From Rhodobacteraceae bacterium QY30 (GTDB taxonomy: Bacteria; Pseudomonadota; Alphaproteobacteria; Rhodobacterales; Rhodobacteraceae), in the NCBI GenBank assembly GCA_002356635.1, contig CP023454.1:2836501-2900500 (forward strand): DNA of 64,000 bases, written 5' to 3'. This document shows, piece after piece, positions 26,286 to 35,587 of this stretch. Numbering within the stretch: position 1 is the stretch's first letter; each line of letters starts with the position of its first letter. Under the pieces are notes generated by a model. It was not told where the DNA came from and did no database searches. It saw nothing but the letters and a program-made list of their open reading frames with translations. Both the position numbers and the translations under genes were made by a program.

Positions 26286-27401
26286 TCACCGCCGTCCATC
26301 ATTGGCGCCGCCCGTGCGCGACGTGCCGACCTCGGTCACGCGGGTCTTTCCCAGAAGCGGGAACATCAGTTCGGCAAATCGCTGCGCCTCTTCCAGGTGC
26401 GGATAGCCCGACAGGACAAAGGTTTCGATGCCCAGATCCTGGTATTCCCGCATCCGGGCGCGCACCGTCAGCGGATCGCCGACCAGGGCCGTTCCCGCAC
26501 CGCCCCGCACCAGCCCGACGCCGGCCCAGAGGTTCGGCGCCACTTCCAGCCGGTCGCGACGGCCGCCGTGCAGGGCGAACATGCGGCGCTGCCCCTCGCT
26601 GTCCATTTTTGCAAAGGCAGCCATGGCGCGGGCGATGTCGTCATCCGACACGTGGGCGATCAGCCGTTCGGCGGCGGCCCAGGCCTCGGCTTCGGTTTCG
26701 CGCACGATCGCGTGCAGCCTGATGCCAAAGCGCACCTCGCGGCCCTGCGCGGCGGCGCGGGCGCGGACATCGGCGATCTTGCGGGCCACGGCCTCGGCCG
26801 GTTCGCCCCAGGTCAGGTAGACATCCACATGCCGGGCCGCCAGATCATGCGCGGCGGGGGAAGACCCGCCGAAGAACAGCGGCGGATAGGGTTTCTGCAC
26901 CGGCGCATGCACGTTCCGCGCCCGGCTGACGCGGGTGAATTTCCCCTCCAGCGTCACCTCCTCGCCCGACAGGACGCGCCTCCAGACCTGCAGGAATTCA
27001 TCCGCCGCCGCATAGCGGTCGTCGTGGCCGTAGAGGACACCGTCGGCCGCCAGTTCCTCGGCATCGCCGCCCACGACGACGTTCAACAGCAGCCGCCCCT
27101 CAAGCGCCTGATCCAGTGTGGCCGCCTGCCGGGCCGAGGCCGTCGCCGACATGATGGCCGTGCGCAGTGCAACCAGAACCTTGATCCGGCCCGTCACCCC
27201 GATCAGGGACGAGGCCACCACCCATGGGTCCAGACACTGCGACGCCGTGGGGATCAGCAACCCGTCATAGCCCAGACGATCGGCGCGCACGGCGATCTCT
27301 TGCAGGTAGGGGATCGTTGGCGTGCGGCCATAGTCATTGGTGCCCAGATAGCGCGTGTCGCCCGAACTGGGCAGGAACCAGAAGATGTCAGGCAAGATCA
27401 T
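26286..27401 (-). CDS. ssuD: FMNH2-dependent alkanesulfonate monooxygenase
   Basis: Cleaves alkanesulfonates to aldehyde and sulfite using reduced FMN, freeing sulfur under starvation. The 371-residue LLM-fold protein shows the SsuD hallmarks: [15 protein letters not shown] at the N terminus, [35 protein letters not shown] and [15 protein letters not shown]. It is the last gene of a tauA-tauB-tauC-ssuD run on this strand, 16 bases after tauC. No flavin reductase (SsuE) gene is seen nearby, so reduced flavin must come from elsewhere. Confidence 0.9.
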   Translation of the reverse strand: MILPDIFWFLPSSGDTRYLGTNDYGRTPTIPYLQEIAVRADRLGYDGLLIPTASQCLDPWVVASSLIGVTGRIKVLVALRTAIMSATASARQAATLDQALEGRLLLNVVVGGDAEELAADGVLYGHDDRYAAADEFLQVWRRVLSGEEVTLEGKFTRVSRARNVHAPVQKPYPPLFFGGSSPAAHDLAARHVDVYLTWGEPAEAVARKIADVRARAAAQGREVRFGIRLHAIVRETEAEAWAAAERLIAHVSDDDIARAMAAFAKMDSEGQRRMFALHGGRRDRLEVAPNLWAGVGLVRGGAGTALVGDPLTVRARMREYQDLGIETFVLSGYPHLEEAQRFAELMFPLLGKTRVTEVGTSRTGGANDGRR

Positions 27402-27416
27402 GGCTAGTCCTTCGTA

Positions 27417-28229
27417 TCAGGCCCTGCCGATCCACGGCAGATACCGGCGTTCAATGGCGCGCAGGGCGAATTCGGAAACGGTGGCCAGCGCCGAAATCAC
27501 CAGGATCCCGGCAATGACCATGTCGGTGACAAGGAACTGGGCCGCCGACTGGATCATGTAGCCAAGACCCCGCGTCGCTGCGACCAGTTCGGCGGCGACG
27601 AGGGTCGTCCAGCCTGCGCCAAGCGCGATCCGCATCCCGGTGAAGATCGAAGGCAGCGCCGCCGGAAGCATCACCTCGCGCACCAGTTGTCCGCGCGTGG
27701 CGCCAAAGGCACGGGCCGCGCGGATCTGGCTTTCCGACGCCGCCCTGACCCCCGAAACCGTCGAGATGACGATGGGCGCCAGCATGGCAAGGCCGATGAC
27801 CAGGATCTTTGACGGCTCGCCGATGCCGCACCAGATGATGATCAGCGGCAGATAGGCAAGCGGCGGCAGCGGGCGGATGAATTCGATCAGCGGATCAAGG
27901 ATGCCACGTCCCACCCGCGAGGTGGCGATCAGCAGCCCGATCGGCACCCCCAGCGCCATGGTGCAGCCCAGCGCCGCCATGACACGCCACAGGCTTGCGC
28001 CGACGTGCTGCAACAGCGTCGCGTTGGCATATCCGTCCGTGGCCGCCCGCATCAGCGCCGCCCAGACACGCCCGGGTGCTGGCAGGAACACGGGCGAGGC
28101 CCAGCCCAGGCCGGCTGCCAGGGACCAGAGCGCCACGACGCCCAGGATGGTGGCAACACCCAGCAGAGAGGTCCAGGGCATCTGCCGACGAGGCGCCGCT
28201 GGCGGGATCTGAAGGGTCTGATCGGTCAT
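27417..28229 (-). CDS. tauC: Taurine/sulfonate ABC permease
   Basis: Membrane subunit of a sulfonate importer, 270 residues, about six helices. The cytoplasmic loop EAA motif is recognisable as AARAFGATRGQLVREVMLPAALPSIFTG. GLGYMIQSAAQFLVTDMVIAGILVI matches TauC/SsuC closely. I start at Met 28229 (MTDQTLQIPPAAP) because the partial duplicate upstream begins at the same place; an in-frame Met at 28238 is an alternative. The gene is separated from tauB by the broken duplicate of its own 5' end. Confidence 0.9.
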   Translation of the reverse strand: MTDQTLQIPPAAPRRQMPWTSLLGVATILGVVALWSLAAGLGWASPVFLPAPGRVWAALMRAATDGYANATLLQHVGASLWRVMAALGCTMALGVPIGLLIATSRVGRGILDPLIEFIRPLPPLAYLPLIIIWCGIGEPSKILVIGLAMLAPIVISTVSGVRAASESQIRAARAFGATRGQLVREVMLPAALPSIFTGMRIALGAGWTTLVAAELVAATRGLGYMIQSAAQFLVTDMVIAGILVISALATVSEFALRAIERRYLPWIGRA

Positions 28230-28555
28230 TTCAGGCATGCTTCTTGCGGCAGTCCGCGGCAAGACGGCGCGTCAGGGGTCCGTTCCACACCCTGATCACG
28301 CCCGCCCAAAATCGCCGTCCACAGGCGCCAGAGGCCCGCCCCGCTGCGCTGGATCAACGTCGGATGGGCACTGCCGTGCAGACCCGCCCGCCTGAGCGCC
28401 GTCCGACGCTGGCGGGAAAACGGGCGCCATCCCAGGGCCACCGCGACGGACCAGACCGCGACGATGCCAAGGATGGTGGCGATGCCCAGAACCAAGGTCC
28501 AGGGCTGGCGCCGGGGTGGCGCCGCTGGCGGGATGCGAAGACTCTGATCGGTCAT
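28230..28555 (-). pseudogene. Broken partial duplicate of tauC
   Basis: The frame from Met 28555 begins MTDQSLRIPPAAP and runs through VLGIATILGIVAVWSV, a near copy of the first 45 residues of tauC. It then loses the reading frame, though HPTLIQRSGAGLWRLW still echoes TLLQHVGASLWRV of tauC. The end of the segment also repeats the last codons of tauB (AAGAAGCATGCCTGA beside GAGGAGCACGCCTGA). So a tandem duplication of the tauB end plus the tauC start has decayed in place. Confidence 0.8.
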
Positions 28556-28556
28556 T

Positions 28557-29342
28557 TCAGGCGTGCTCCTCTTGGTAGATCGCGGACAGAAGGCGTTCAC
28601 GGGCGGCGATGAAACCGGGTTCGGATTTCAACGCCCGGGGGTCTTCGCCATCCAGAAAGCGGCGGCCATACCCGAACTCTTCGTGCAGAACGATCCGGCC
28701 CGGATCGGGTGCCAGAACGACAACCGCCGTCGACAGGAACAGCGCCTCTTCGACGCTGTGCGTGATCAGAAGCGCGCCCGCGTGGCTTTGGCGCCAAAGC
28801 CGCAGCAGCAGTTCATGCATCTGGTCGCGGGTCATGGCATCCAGTGCGCCCAGCGGTTCGTCCATCAGCAGGAACTCGGGCTCGGCCGCCAGGGCGCGGG
28901 CGATGCCGACGCGCTGCCGCTGACCGCCCGAAAGCTCCCAGACCTGTTTTGCGCCCTGCCCGTCCAGCCCGACGTCGGCCAGCCAGCGATGCGCCCGAAC
29001 CAGCCGGTCTTCGCGCGGCACCCCCGCGAGTTTCAGGGCCAGCGCCACATTGTCTTCGACGCGTCGCCAGGGAAACAGGGCGTCGTCCTGAAAGACCACC
29101 GCGCGTTCCGCGCCAGGCCCGGTGACGGGGCGGCCGTCGATCTCGATCCGGCCAAGATTGGGCGAAAGGAACCCTGCGGCCAGGTTCAGAAGCGAGGTCT
29201 TGCCCGACCCCGACCGCCCGATGACCGAGATGAAATCCCCGCGCCGGATGTCGAGGTTGATCCCTTGCAGGACGGGCGGAACGTCCCGCCCTTCGGCGGG
29301 GCCGTACTGCAGCGATACCTGAGAAAGCCTGAGGAGCGACAT
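28557..29342 (-). CDS. tauB: Taurine/sulfonate ABC ATP-binding subunit
   Basis: ATPase of the sulfonate importer, 261 residues. Walker A GRSGSGKT is at residues 42-49, followed by VFQDDALFPWRRV (Q-loop), LSGGQRQRVGIARALA (signature), LLMDEPLGALDAMTRD (Walker B/D-loop) and ITHSVEEAL (H-loop). The GPGAERAVVFQ wording is TauB-like. It starts 43 bases after the tauA stop. The stop lies one base before the Met of the broken tauC copy. Confidence 0.91.
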   Translation of the reverse strand: MSLLRLSQVSLQYGPAEGRDVPPVLQGINLDIRRGDFISVIGRSGSGKTSLLNLAAGFLSPNLGRIEIDGRPVTGPGAERAVVFQDDALFPWRRVEDNVALALKLAGVPREDRLVRAHRWLADVGLDGQGAKQVWELSGGQRQRVGIARALAAEPEFLLMDEPLGALDAMTRDQMHELLLRLWRQSHAGALLITHSVEEALFLSTAVVVLAPDPGRIVLHEEFGYGRRFLDGEDPRALKSEPGFIAARERLLSAIYQEEHA

Positions 29343-29385
29343 GTCGGAATCGGACCGGTCCGCAGGGGCACCGGCCCGCCCTTTC

Positions 29386-30372
29386 CTATTTCAGGGCCGC
29401 TTCGGCGAAGCCCGCGTTGATGAAGGCCGAATAGTCGTCCTTCGCGGTGCCCGAACCCTGTTCCTGAAGGAACTGCGCCGTTGCCTTGACGGCGGCGGCA
29501 GTCGCCCCGCCCAGGAAGGCTGCGGACGACTGGTCCTTCAGCCCGGCGAAGGCATAACCCTTCAGCAGCGCCGGCACGTCGGCCACAGGGGCGCCGGTCA
29601 GAGCGGCAATCTTGCGCGCCTGATCGCTGTCGGGGCCCCAGGCTTCGGGGTTGGCCAGATAGGCATCGGTCGCCTCCCCCGTCACCTTGACGAAGGCGCG
29701 CACGATCTCGGGATGCTTCTCTGCATAGTCCTTGCGCACGATCCAGGCGTCAAAGGTCGGCCCGCCCCATTCCGCCACATCGGCGCTGTCGGCCAGGACC
29801 TTGCCGCCCGTTGTCTTGATCTGGTTCAGGACCGGATCCCAGATATAGGCGCCGTCGATGTCGCCCCGTTCCCATGCGGCAGCGATTTCCTGCGGCCGCA
29901 GGTTCAGGATCTGCACGTCGCTGGCCGGGACACCCCAATGCTTCAGCGCCGTCAGCAGCGAATAATGCGCGGTCGAGACGAAGGGCGTGGCAATCTTCTT
30001 GCCCTTCAGGTCTTCGGGTTTTTCGACGCCCTTCACCGCCAGCGCCTCGGCTTCGGCGATATTGCCAACGATGTAGATCGTCTCGATCGGCAGGCCCTGC
30101 GACGCCGCGGCCGTCAGGGGCGAAGACCCGACATAGCCGATGTCGACGGAACCGGCGGCGATCGCGGCGATCACGTCGGCGCCACCGCCAAACAGGCTCC
30201 ATTCGATTTCCGCGCCGGTCGCGGCTTCATAGGTCTTGTCGGCCTGCGGCACCCGGGAAGGCTCGACGATCTGCTGCCAGCCGATCCGCAGGGATTCGGC
30301 AAAGGCAGGCAACGCAAAACCGCTGATCAGAGCGGCGAGGGCGAAGGACGCGGGAAGTTTCCGAAAGGTCAT
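29386..30372 (-). CDS. tauA: Taurine ABC transporter substrate-binding protein
   Basis: Periplasmic binding protein, 328 residues, with a signal peptide ending near AFAES. The match to TauA is strong in IGYVGSSPLTAAASQGLPIE, ATPFVSTAHYSLLTALKHWG, AAAWERGDIDGAYIWDPV and DAWIVRKDYAEKHPE. It delivers taurine or related sulfonates to TauBC. No tauD (taurine dioxygenase) is present; ssuD closes the operon instead, so the system may handle a wider range of sulfonates. Confidence 0.9.
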   Translation of the reverse strand: MTFRKLPASFALAALISGFALPAFAESLRIGWQQIVEPSRVPQADKTYEAATGAEIEWSLFGGGADVIAAIAAGSVDIGYVGSSPLTAAASQGLPIETIYIVGNIAEAEALAVKGVEKPEDLKGKKIATPFVSTAHYSLLTALKHWGVPASDVQILNLRPQEIAAAWERGDIDGAYIWDPVLNQIKTTGGKVLADSADVAEWGGPTFDAWIVRKDYAEKHPEIVRAFVKVTGEATDAYLANPEAWGPDSDQARKIAALTGAPVADVPALLKGYAFAGLKDQSSAAFLGGATAAAVKATAQFLQEQGSGTAKDDYSAFINAGFAEAALK

Positions 30373-30588
30373 GAAAATCTCGTGCTGAACGGCCGCTGTC
30401 GGGCCAGGGTCTATACACGATCATTTTTGACGAGATTTCACGGAAACGCCATTCTGAAGATTGGCACTCACAGGGAAACTCTCTGCCCCGTCGGACCTCT
30501 GTGGGGGAGGTTTTCTCTACCGCCGTTGCCGATCCCCTGCGGGACGCCAAGTGGCAATGGGCTGACGACCAGCGGGCAACAGGGCCCG
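30373..30588. promoter_or_regulatory. Leader region upstream of tauA
   Basis: About 216 bases between tauA and the SDR terminator. It includes an AT-rich stretch (CGATCATTTTTGACGAGATTTC around 30419-30440) close to the tauA start, which is the likely promoter of the tau-ssuD operon. No regulator-specific site can be named. Confidence 0.3.
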
Positions 30589-30613
30589 GCGTCCGGACCC
30601 TGTCGATCTGCGC
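30589..30613 (-). terminator. Hairpin after the SDR gene
   Basis: ACAGGG (30589-30594) pairs with CCCTGT (30608-30613) and CCGG with CCGG inside it, separated by single mismatches and a 3-nt loop. It lies 12 bases past the SDR stop on the minus strand. No U-run follows, so it is a candidate only. Confidence 0.45.
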
Positions 30614-30625
30614 TGTTCCCTGCGG

Positions 30626-31471
30626 TCAGATCGGCCGGTCGGCTTGTGCCGCCAATTCGCCTTGCGCGCTGATGTCGGCAACAAGGGGTTCAAGCTTCTC
30701 CAGCGCGCGCTGCACCGCCGCGCGGCCAAGGATCAGGCGCAGCGGGCGGTCTTCCTTCGCCAGTTGCAGCAGAACCAGTCGCACCGCTTCGACCGGATCG
30801 CCGTCCTCCCGCCCGGCACTTTCCAATATGGATGTCGGGCGCTGCCGCGCGACCCTGCCCTGATAGGCGCCGGACTCCGGGGTGGACAGGATGGAGCGAC
30901 CGGCAAAGTCGGTGCGGAAGGGACCGGGTTCGACCAACAGGACCTTAATCCCGAATTCCGCCACCTCATCGGCAAGCGCCTCGGACAGCCCCTCGACCGC
31001 GAACTTCGACGCGGCATAATAGCCGACACCGGCTTTGGCAGCGAGGCCGGCCACCGAGCTGAGGTTCACGATGTGACCATGGCCCCGTTGGCGCATTCCC
31101 GGCAGGACGGCACGGGTTAGCGCGGCAAGGGCGAAAACGTTCACGTCGAACAGCTGACGAATGTCTTCGTCGCGGCCCTCTTCCTGCGCGGCCAGGTAGC
31201 CGAAGCCTGCGTTGTTCACCAGAACGTCGATGCGGCCGAAGTGATCCTCGGCCTGCCGGACCACGGCATCGCGCGCGGCACCGTCCGTGACGTCCAGCGG
31301 CAAGACCAGCACGCGATTGCCGAAACGCTCGCTCAGGGGGTGCAGCGTGTCGGGGTTGCGGGCGGTCGCCACGACGCGGTGCCCCGCTTCCAGTGCCTGG
31401 CGCACGAACTCGGCCCCGAACCCGGAAGATGCGCCTGTGACCAGCCAGACGGAGTCCTTCAAAAGTGACAT
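30626..31471 (-). CDS. Short-chain dehydrogenase/reductase
   Basis: A 281-residue classical SDR. The cofactor motif is TGASSGFGAE near residues 13-22, NNAGFG follows, and the catalytic triad comprises Ser in NLSSVAGL and Tyr/Lys in GYYAASKFAVEG (Y-x3-K). The extended C terminus with VEPGPFRTDFAG and PTSILESAGREDGDPV fits the 'oxidoreductase/SDR' type that acts on small carbonyls. It sits between the tau cluster and an acyl-CoA-dehydrogenase-like gene; the substrate is unknown. Confidence 0.85.
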   Translation of the reverse strand: MSLLKDSVWLVTGASSGFGAEFVRQALEAGHRVVATARNPDTLHPLSERFGNRVLVLPLDVTDGAARDAVVRQAEDHFGRIDVLVNNAGFGYLAAQEEGRDEDIRQLFDVNVFALAALTRAVLPGMRQRGHGHIVNLSSVAGLAAKAGVGYYAASKFAVEGLSEALADEVAEFGIKVLLVEPGPFRTDFAGRSILSTPESGAYQGRVARQRPTSILESAGREDGDPVEAVRLVLLQLAKEDRPLRLILGRAAVQRALEKLEPLVADISAQGELAAQADRPI

Positions 31472-31507
31472 AATGATTTCCTTCGTGAATGGGGGATAGC
31501 GAGGGTG

Positions 31508-32743
31508 TCAGGCAGCGCCCTTCTGGATACCTATCGACCATTGATAGGGGGGCAAGGTGCCGTTCACCGCATAGTCGCCGATGATCCGGTCCTTGTAGAT
31601 TCGCGGGTTATGTGACGCGAGCGTGCGGGCATTGCGCCAGTGCCGATCCAACCCCAGCGCGCTGCGGGTCGCGGAGGCGGACAGCGCGTCGAAAAGTCCG
31701 GTGGTGGCAGCGAGGATCAGGTCGATCACGACGGATTGCGCCTGCGCCGATTCAAGCTCTGCCACGGCGTTCGCCTGGTCTTCGGCGGCAGCATCTCCTG
31801 CAAAGCGCACGGCGAACGCGCGCTCCAGCGCCTCGGCGGCCTTCAGAACGATGGCTTGCGCCGCATAGACCTGCGAACGCAGCTTGCCGACGACCTGCAG
31901 CACCTGCGGATCGGCCTTGGGCACGTCGGCCGCGGCGTGGCTGAAGGTGCGGCGGCGCTTGGCGACTTCGGCAACGGTGTCGCGCACAAGCGCCCGGCCG
32001 ATCCCGACCAGCGTGGCCAGGTGGTAAAGCTGGTAGAACGCGGTCGAATAGCGAAAACGCTCTTCGCCTGTCCACACATCCTGCGGATCGACGGGCACAT
32101 CTGTGTACGTTGTAGTGCCCGAAGCCGACAGACGCTGGCCGAACCCGTCCCAGTCGTCGGTAACCGCAACGCCAGCGTCATGGCGCGAGACGAAGACAAA
32201 GGCGGTTTCGCCCTGGTCGTCGGTGGCCGCGACGTCGATCCAGTCGGCATGGAGCGTGCCGGTTGTGTAGAACTTTTGCCCCGTGAGGCGCAGTCCTTCG
32301 ACTGCCTTCGTCACGCGGGTGGAAAATAGGCCCGCCTGCGCTTCGCCGATCTCGGTGAAGCCGACGCCCACGAGGTCGCCGCGCGTCAGACGCGGGGCCC
32401 AACGCGCTCGGCGGCCGCGATCACGCTGGTTCAGGATGTCCTCGACAAAGCCAAAATGCACGCGAAGCAACTGCGCGACGTTGGAATCCGCCTCGGCCAG
32501 TTCGATCACCAGGTTGAACAGTTCGGGCAGCGTGATCCCCAAGCCGCCTTCTGCCTGAGACAGGCGCAGGGCGGTGAAGCCGATGTCCTTCAGCTTCCGG
32601 ATCTGGGCCTGCGGTTGAATTCTATCCCGTTCGCGATGCCCGAATGCGTCGGTGATTTCGGCCAGAACGGGCCGGAAACGGGCGGCCAGGCTGTCATAGT
32701 CGGCTCCGGGGCCCGCGCCCCATGCAGTGTCGATCTGTGTCAT
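31508..32743 (-). CDS. SfnB/DszC-like acyl-CoA-dehydrogenase-fold monooxygenase
   Basis: A 411-residue flavoprotein of the acyl-CoA dehydrogenase fold. The absence of an evident catalytic Glu, and features such as KFYTTGTLHADWIDVAA and GVGFTEIGEAQAG, point to the flavin monooxygenase branch that includes SfnB and DszC. Members oxidise sulfur or nitrogen heteroatoms with reduced flavin, often in sulfur-starvation clusters. The start at 32743 gives MTQIDTAWGAG; 33 further upstream codons read into the neighbouring gene's 3' region. The context (tau/ssu, two LLM enzymes) supports organosulfur use. Confidence 0.8.
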   Translation of the reverse strand: MTQIDTAWGAGPGADYDSLAARFRPVLAEITDAFGHRERDRIQPQAQIRKLKDIGFTALRLSQAEGGLGITLPELFNLVIELAEADSNVAQLLRVHFGFVEDILNQRDRGRRARWAPRLTRGDLVGVGFTEIGEAQAGLFSTRVTKAVEGLRLTGQKFYTTGTLHADWIDVAATDDQGETAFVFVSRHDAGVAVTDDWDGFGQRLSASGTTTYTDVPVDPQDVWTGEERFRYSTAFYQLYHLATLVGIGRALVRDTVAEVAKRRRTFSHAAADVPKADPQVLQVVGKLRSQVYAAQAIVLKAAEALERAFAVRFAGDAAAEDQANAVAELESAQAQSVVIDLILAATTGLFDALSASATRSALGLDRHWRNARTLASHNPRIYKDRIIGDYAVNGTLPPYQWSIGIQKGAA

Positions 32744-32795
32744 TTGCAGCTTTCTGGTTGTGAGGGCAGGACGCAGTTCCGGCGAACTGCACGGG

Positions 32796-34193
32796 TTAAG
32801 CTGGGGGCGCCTGGCCCACGGCGATCTGGACCGCGATGTCACGCGCCTGCCGGGCGATGTCGGGAATGGCGGTACTTTCCCACCAGAGGCCGCGCAACGC
32901 GTGGCTCAGGGTCAGCAGCCTGTCGTGCACCTGGCCCGAAGCATTGATCACCCGGCCGTCCGGGGTTGCGTCGATGCCAAGTCGCAGCGGGCCGGGGCGG
33001 ACAAGGCCGCGTCTGTTGAGGTTCGCGACCAAGGGTGTGGAGATCCGGCACCAGTCGTATTCCACTCCGCTAGAGACGATCACGGCATCGAAAGCCTCGC
33101 GCCGGACGACGGATTGACCGCGAAGTGAATAGACCACCTCGGTGCCGTCCGGGATTCCTTGCACCTGAACGACGGTCGCGGCGGTGTGCACCAACCGTCC
33201 GTCAGCAAGGACAGATTCGACCAGGCTGTGGCCTTCCGGTGGGGCGCGATGGTGGTGGGTTTCCCAAATGCTGCGGACATGACGCAGAAAGCGGCGTTTT
33301 TCCGCGTCGGACGAAGCATGCCACCAACGGGCGATATGGGGGCGAACCCGATCCAGCGGCGCCTGCCAGTCTTCCCCTCGCGCAATGGCAGCGCGGCATT
33401 CGCGGACAACGCGCGCGAAGATCCGGCGCAGGGTGGTCTTGTCGGGGATCTCAGCCAGATATTCTGGCCATTCGCGCGACAGCCGGCGCGGGTGCGGTCG
33501 CAGGCCGTGCCGCGAGAAGACACTGATCGACCCCCGATGGCCCACAACGGCAAGCGAAGTGATGGCATCGACCATGCTCAGCCCTGCGCCGATGATGGCG
33601 ACGCGGGCATCCGGACTGAGGCGCGACAGGGTCGACGTGTCCCAGGCGCCGATCGTGGCGGGCGGGGCTTCGGCAGGTGCAGTGCGGAATTGCAGGCCAG
33701 TCGCCAGCACTGCGTGGCTTCCCTCCAGTGTCTGACCACCCGACAGCGTGACCCGCACACCGCATGGGGTCGTTTGCAAGTCAGTGGCGGTGTCCCTGAC
33801 ATGACGCGGCAGGTGCGCGGCCTGACGCGCCGCACCGGCAAGGATCTCGCCGACATAGATGCCGTAGAGCCAACGAGGGGGAAAGATGTCCGCTGACAGT
33901 GTGCTGGCAGGCGCCGCGGGCCAAAGTGCCCCCTGCCGCGCCATGTCCAACCAGCGCGCGAAATGAGCCGGGTCATCCGGGTCAGCGCTGAGCCCGCTGG
34001 CCGGACCATTGGCCTGATGCAGATCGCAGCCTTGGGCGTAGGCCATGCCCCGGCCCAACTCAGCGGCGGGCTCGATGACGATCACGCGCCGTTCCGGATC
34101 TTCCTTCAGCAGGTTCGCGGCCACAAGAGCCCCAGCAAGCCCGCCCCCTATGATGAGCACCGGCAGCTTTAATTGATCTGCGAACAAAGACAT
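32796..34193 (-). CDS. FAD/NAD(P)-binding protein (NAD_binding_9-like)
   Basis: A 465-residue flavoprotein with an N-terminal Rossmann motif LIIGGGLAGALVAANLL (about residues 12-28) and a second one, VAIIGAGLSMVDAITSL, in the middle. SVFSRHGLRPHPRR follows the second motif. The layout is that of the FAD-NAD(P)-binding family often found in sulfonate or aromatic-acid operons, with unknown reactions. It could supply reduced flavin or oxidise a pathway intermediate. The start at 34193 gives MSLFADQLKLPV. Confidence 0.78.
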   Translation of the reverse strand: MSLFADQLKLPVLIIGGGLAGALVAANLLKEDPERRVIVIEPAAELGRGMAYAQGCDLHQANGPASGLSADPDDPAHFARWLDMARQGALWPAAPASTLSADIFPPRWLYGIYVGEILAGAARQAAHLPRHVRDTATDLQTTPCGVRVTLSGGQTLEGSHAVLATGLQFRTAPAEAPPATIGAWDTSTLSRLSPDARVAIIGAGLSMVDAITSLAVVGHRGSISVFSRHGLRPHPRRLSREWPEYLAEIPDKTTLRRIFARVVRECRAAIARGEDWQAPLDRVRPHIARWWHASSDAEKRRFLRHVRSIWETHHHRAPPEGHSLVESVLADGRLVHTAATVVQVQGIPDGTEVVYSLRGQSVVRREAFDAVIVSSGVEYDWCRISTPLVANLNRRGLVRPGPLRLGIDATPDGRVINASGQVHDRLLTLSHALRGLWWESTAIPDIARQARDIAVQIAVGQAPPA

Positions 34194-34246
34194 TTCAAAG
34201 CCCTCGGTCCCTCGCCACGGCGAGGGACCTTTTCCATGTGATGCGG

Positions 34247-35587
34247 TCAACCCTTTTCGAAGGGGGAAGGTCCTTCGAAAAGGATCTTGTAGTGATCCGC
34301 ATATTCCTGCTTCACCGCTTCCCATTCGCCGTTCTTTTTCGCGGCAGCATAGGGTTCCGGATAATTCCAGCCGCTCGGCTTTTCAAATCCTTCCCATTCG
34401 TGATCGATATCCAGCGGCGTCACTTCGGCCTGCGGGTCCCAGTCGTCTGGGTGAAGAACTTTCGACATTTTCTTGTAATCGAAAGGCAGGACATCGCCAT
34501 TCTCGACATGACGCTTGATATAGCCGTCGACATTTTCAGATGTGACGATCAGGGATTTCCAGTTCTGCATCCTTTCCGAAGCGCGCGGCTTCCAGCCATT
34601 CAGCACGTCATAAAGCCGGCTGGAGAAAAGACCCGCCTGGTAAGCCGGCGAATTGGCGGACGTCGCAAGAAGCTGACCTGACTTGACGGCAAGCAACCCT
34701 TCAGCCGTTCCGTCCGCGGCGACAACCAGAACATCTTCACCCGGGCGCAGGCCCACCGCCTTCAAGGCGGCGATCACCCCCATCGCAACGTCGTCATTCT
34801 GGGCTACGACGCCGACGATGTTGCTGTGACGGGTTAGAAGGTCTTGCGTCGCGTTGAGAGAATCCTCGCGGTTGAAGAGGCCCGGCAGCTGGTCGACAAG
34901 CTGGGTCTTCGGGAACTCGGCGAAGGCCGCATCGCGACCCCGGCTGCGCACGGTGTCGGTGGTAAATCCCGGCACGCCGGTGACGCCGATGATCTTGCCG
35001 CCGCCGAAACGCTTGGTGACTTCGTCCAAGAGGATCCGCGTCACCGCGCGATGGGCTGTGAATTCTTCTGGCACCGCGTAAAGCGCGTAGTAGTCACCCA
35101 CCTCGAAAGGGGTAAGCCAAGGCATCGTCGCCCAAACATTTGAGAAGAAAGCATTATTCTTGCCAGCAAGCTCGGCGATCCGGCGAACGGCGCTGCCGTC
35201 CGGTGCGTGCAGGATGATCGCGTTTACGCCCGCTCCCAGCTGCTGTTCGGCTTGGTCAAGCTGTTTCTGGCTGTCGATCTGGCCGTCGAGGTAGGTGTAG
35301 TTGAATCCAAACTGTTTCGTTGCCGCCTCGGTCGCGCGGCTGGCCTGGATCATGAATTCGACACGGCTTGTCCAGGCCAGATACGCCAGCTTGCCATCCG
35401 TCGATGCCAGAGAAACGCTGGGTAAGCCCGCCGCCCCCGCGAAGGCAGTCGCGGCCACCCCGGCGGAGGTCATTGCCAAAAAGTCGCGACGCGACACACT
35501 GGTTGTGTCCAGGCGCGCAAGATGGGTGTCGACCGAACGGCTGTTGTCGGCGTCGAACCACCGGCTAGCGGTGTCGAAGAACTTCAT
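34247..35587 (-). CDS. Tat-exported sugar-type ABC substrate-binding protein (copy 1)
   Basis: A 446-residue periplasmic binding protein of the type I (RbsB/LacI-like) fold with an unusually long N-terminal Tat signal: SRRDFLAM near residue 32, then an Ala-rich core. VVAQNDDVAMGVIAALKAVG and VLVVAADGT are the usual hinge/ligand-pocket strands. An unusual 120-residue C-terminal extension (HPDDWDPQAEV, LDIDHEWEGF) is shared with the second copy at 40155-41495, which has exactly the same length. It faces away from the ATPase/permease genes across a 485-base gap. The ligand is unknown. Confidence 0.85.
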   Translation of the reverse strand: MKFFDTASRWFDADNSRSVDTHLARLDTTSVSRRDFLAMTSAGVAATAFAGAAGLPSVSLASTDGKLAYLAWTSRVEFMIQASRATEAATKQFGFNYTYLDGQIDSQKQLDQAEQQLGAGVNAIILHAPDGSAVRRIAELAGKNNAFFSNVWATMPWLTPFEVGDYYALYAVPEEFTAHRAVTRILLDEVTKRFGGGKIIGVTGVPGFTTDTVRSRGRDAAFAEFPKTQLVDQLPGLFNREDSLNATQDLLTRHSNIVGVVAQNDDVAMGVIAALKAVGLRPGEDVLVVAADGTAEGLLAVKSGQLLATSANSPAYQAGLFSSRLYDVLNGWKPRASERMQNWKSLIVTSENVDGYIKRHVENGDVLPFDYKKMSKVLHPDDWDPQAEVTPLDIDHEWEGFEKPSGWNYPEPYAAAKKNGEWEAVKQEYADHYKILFEGPSPFEKG

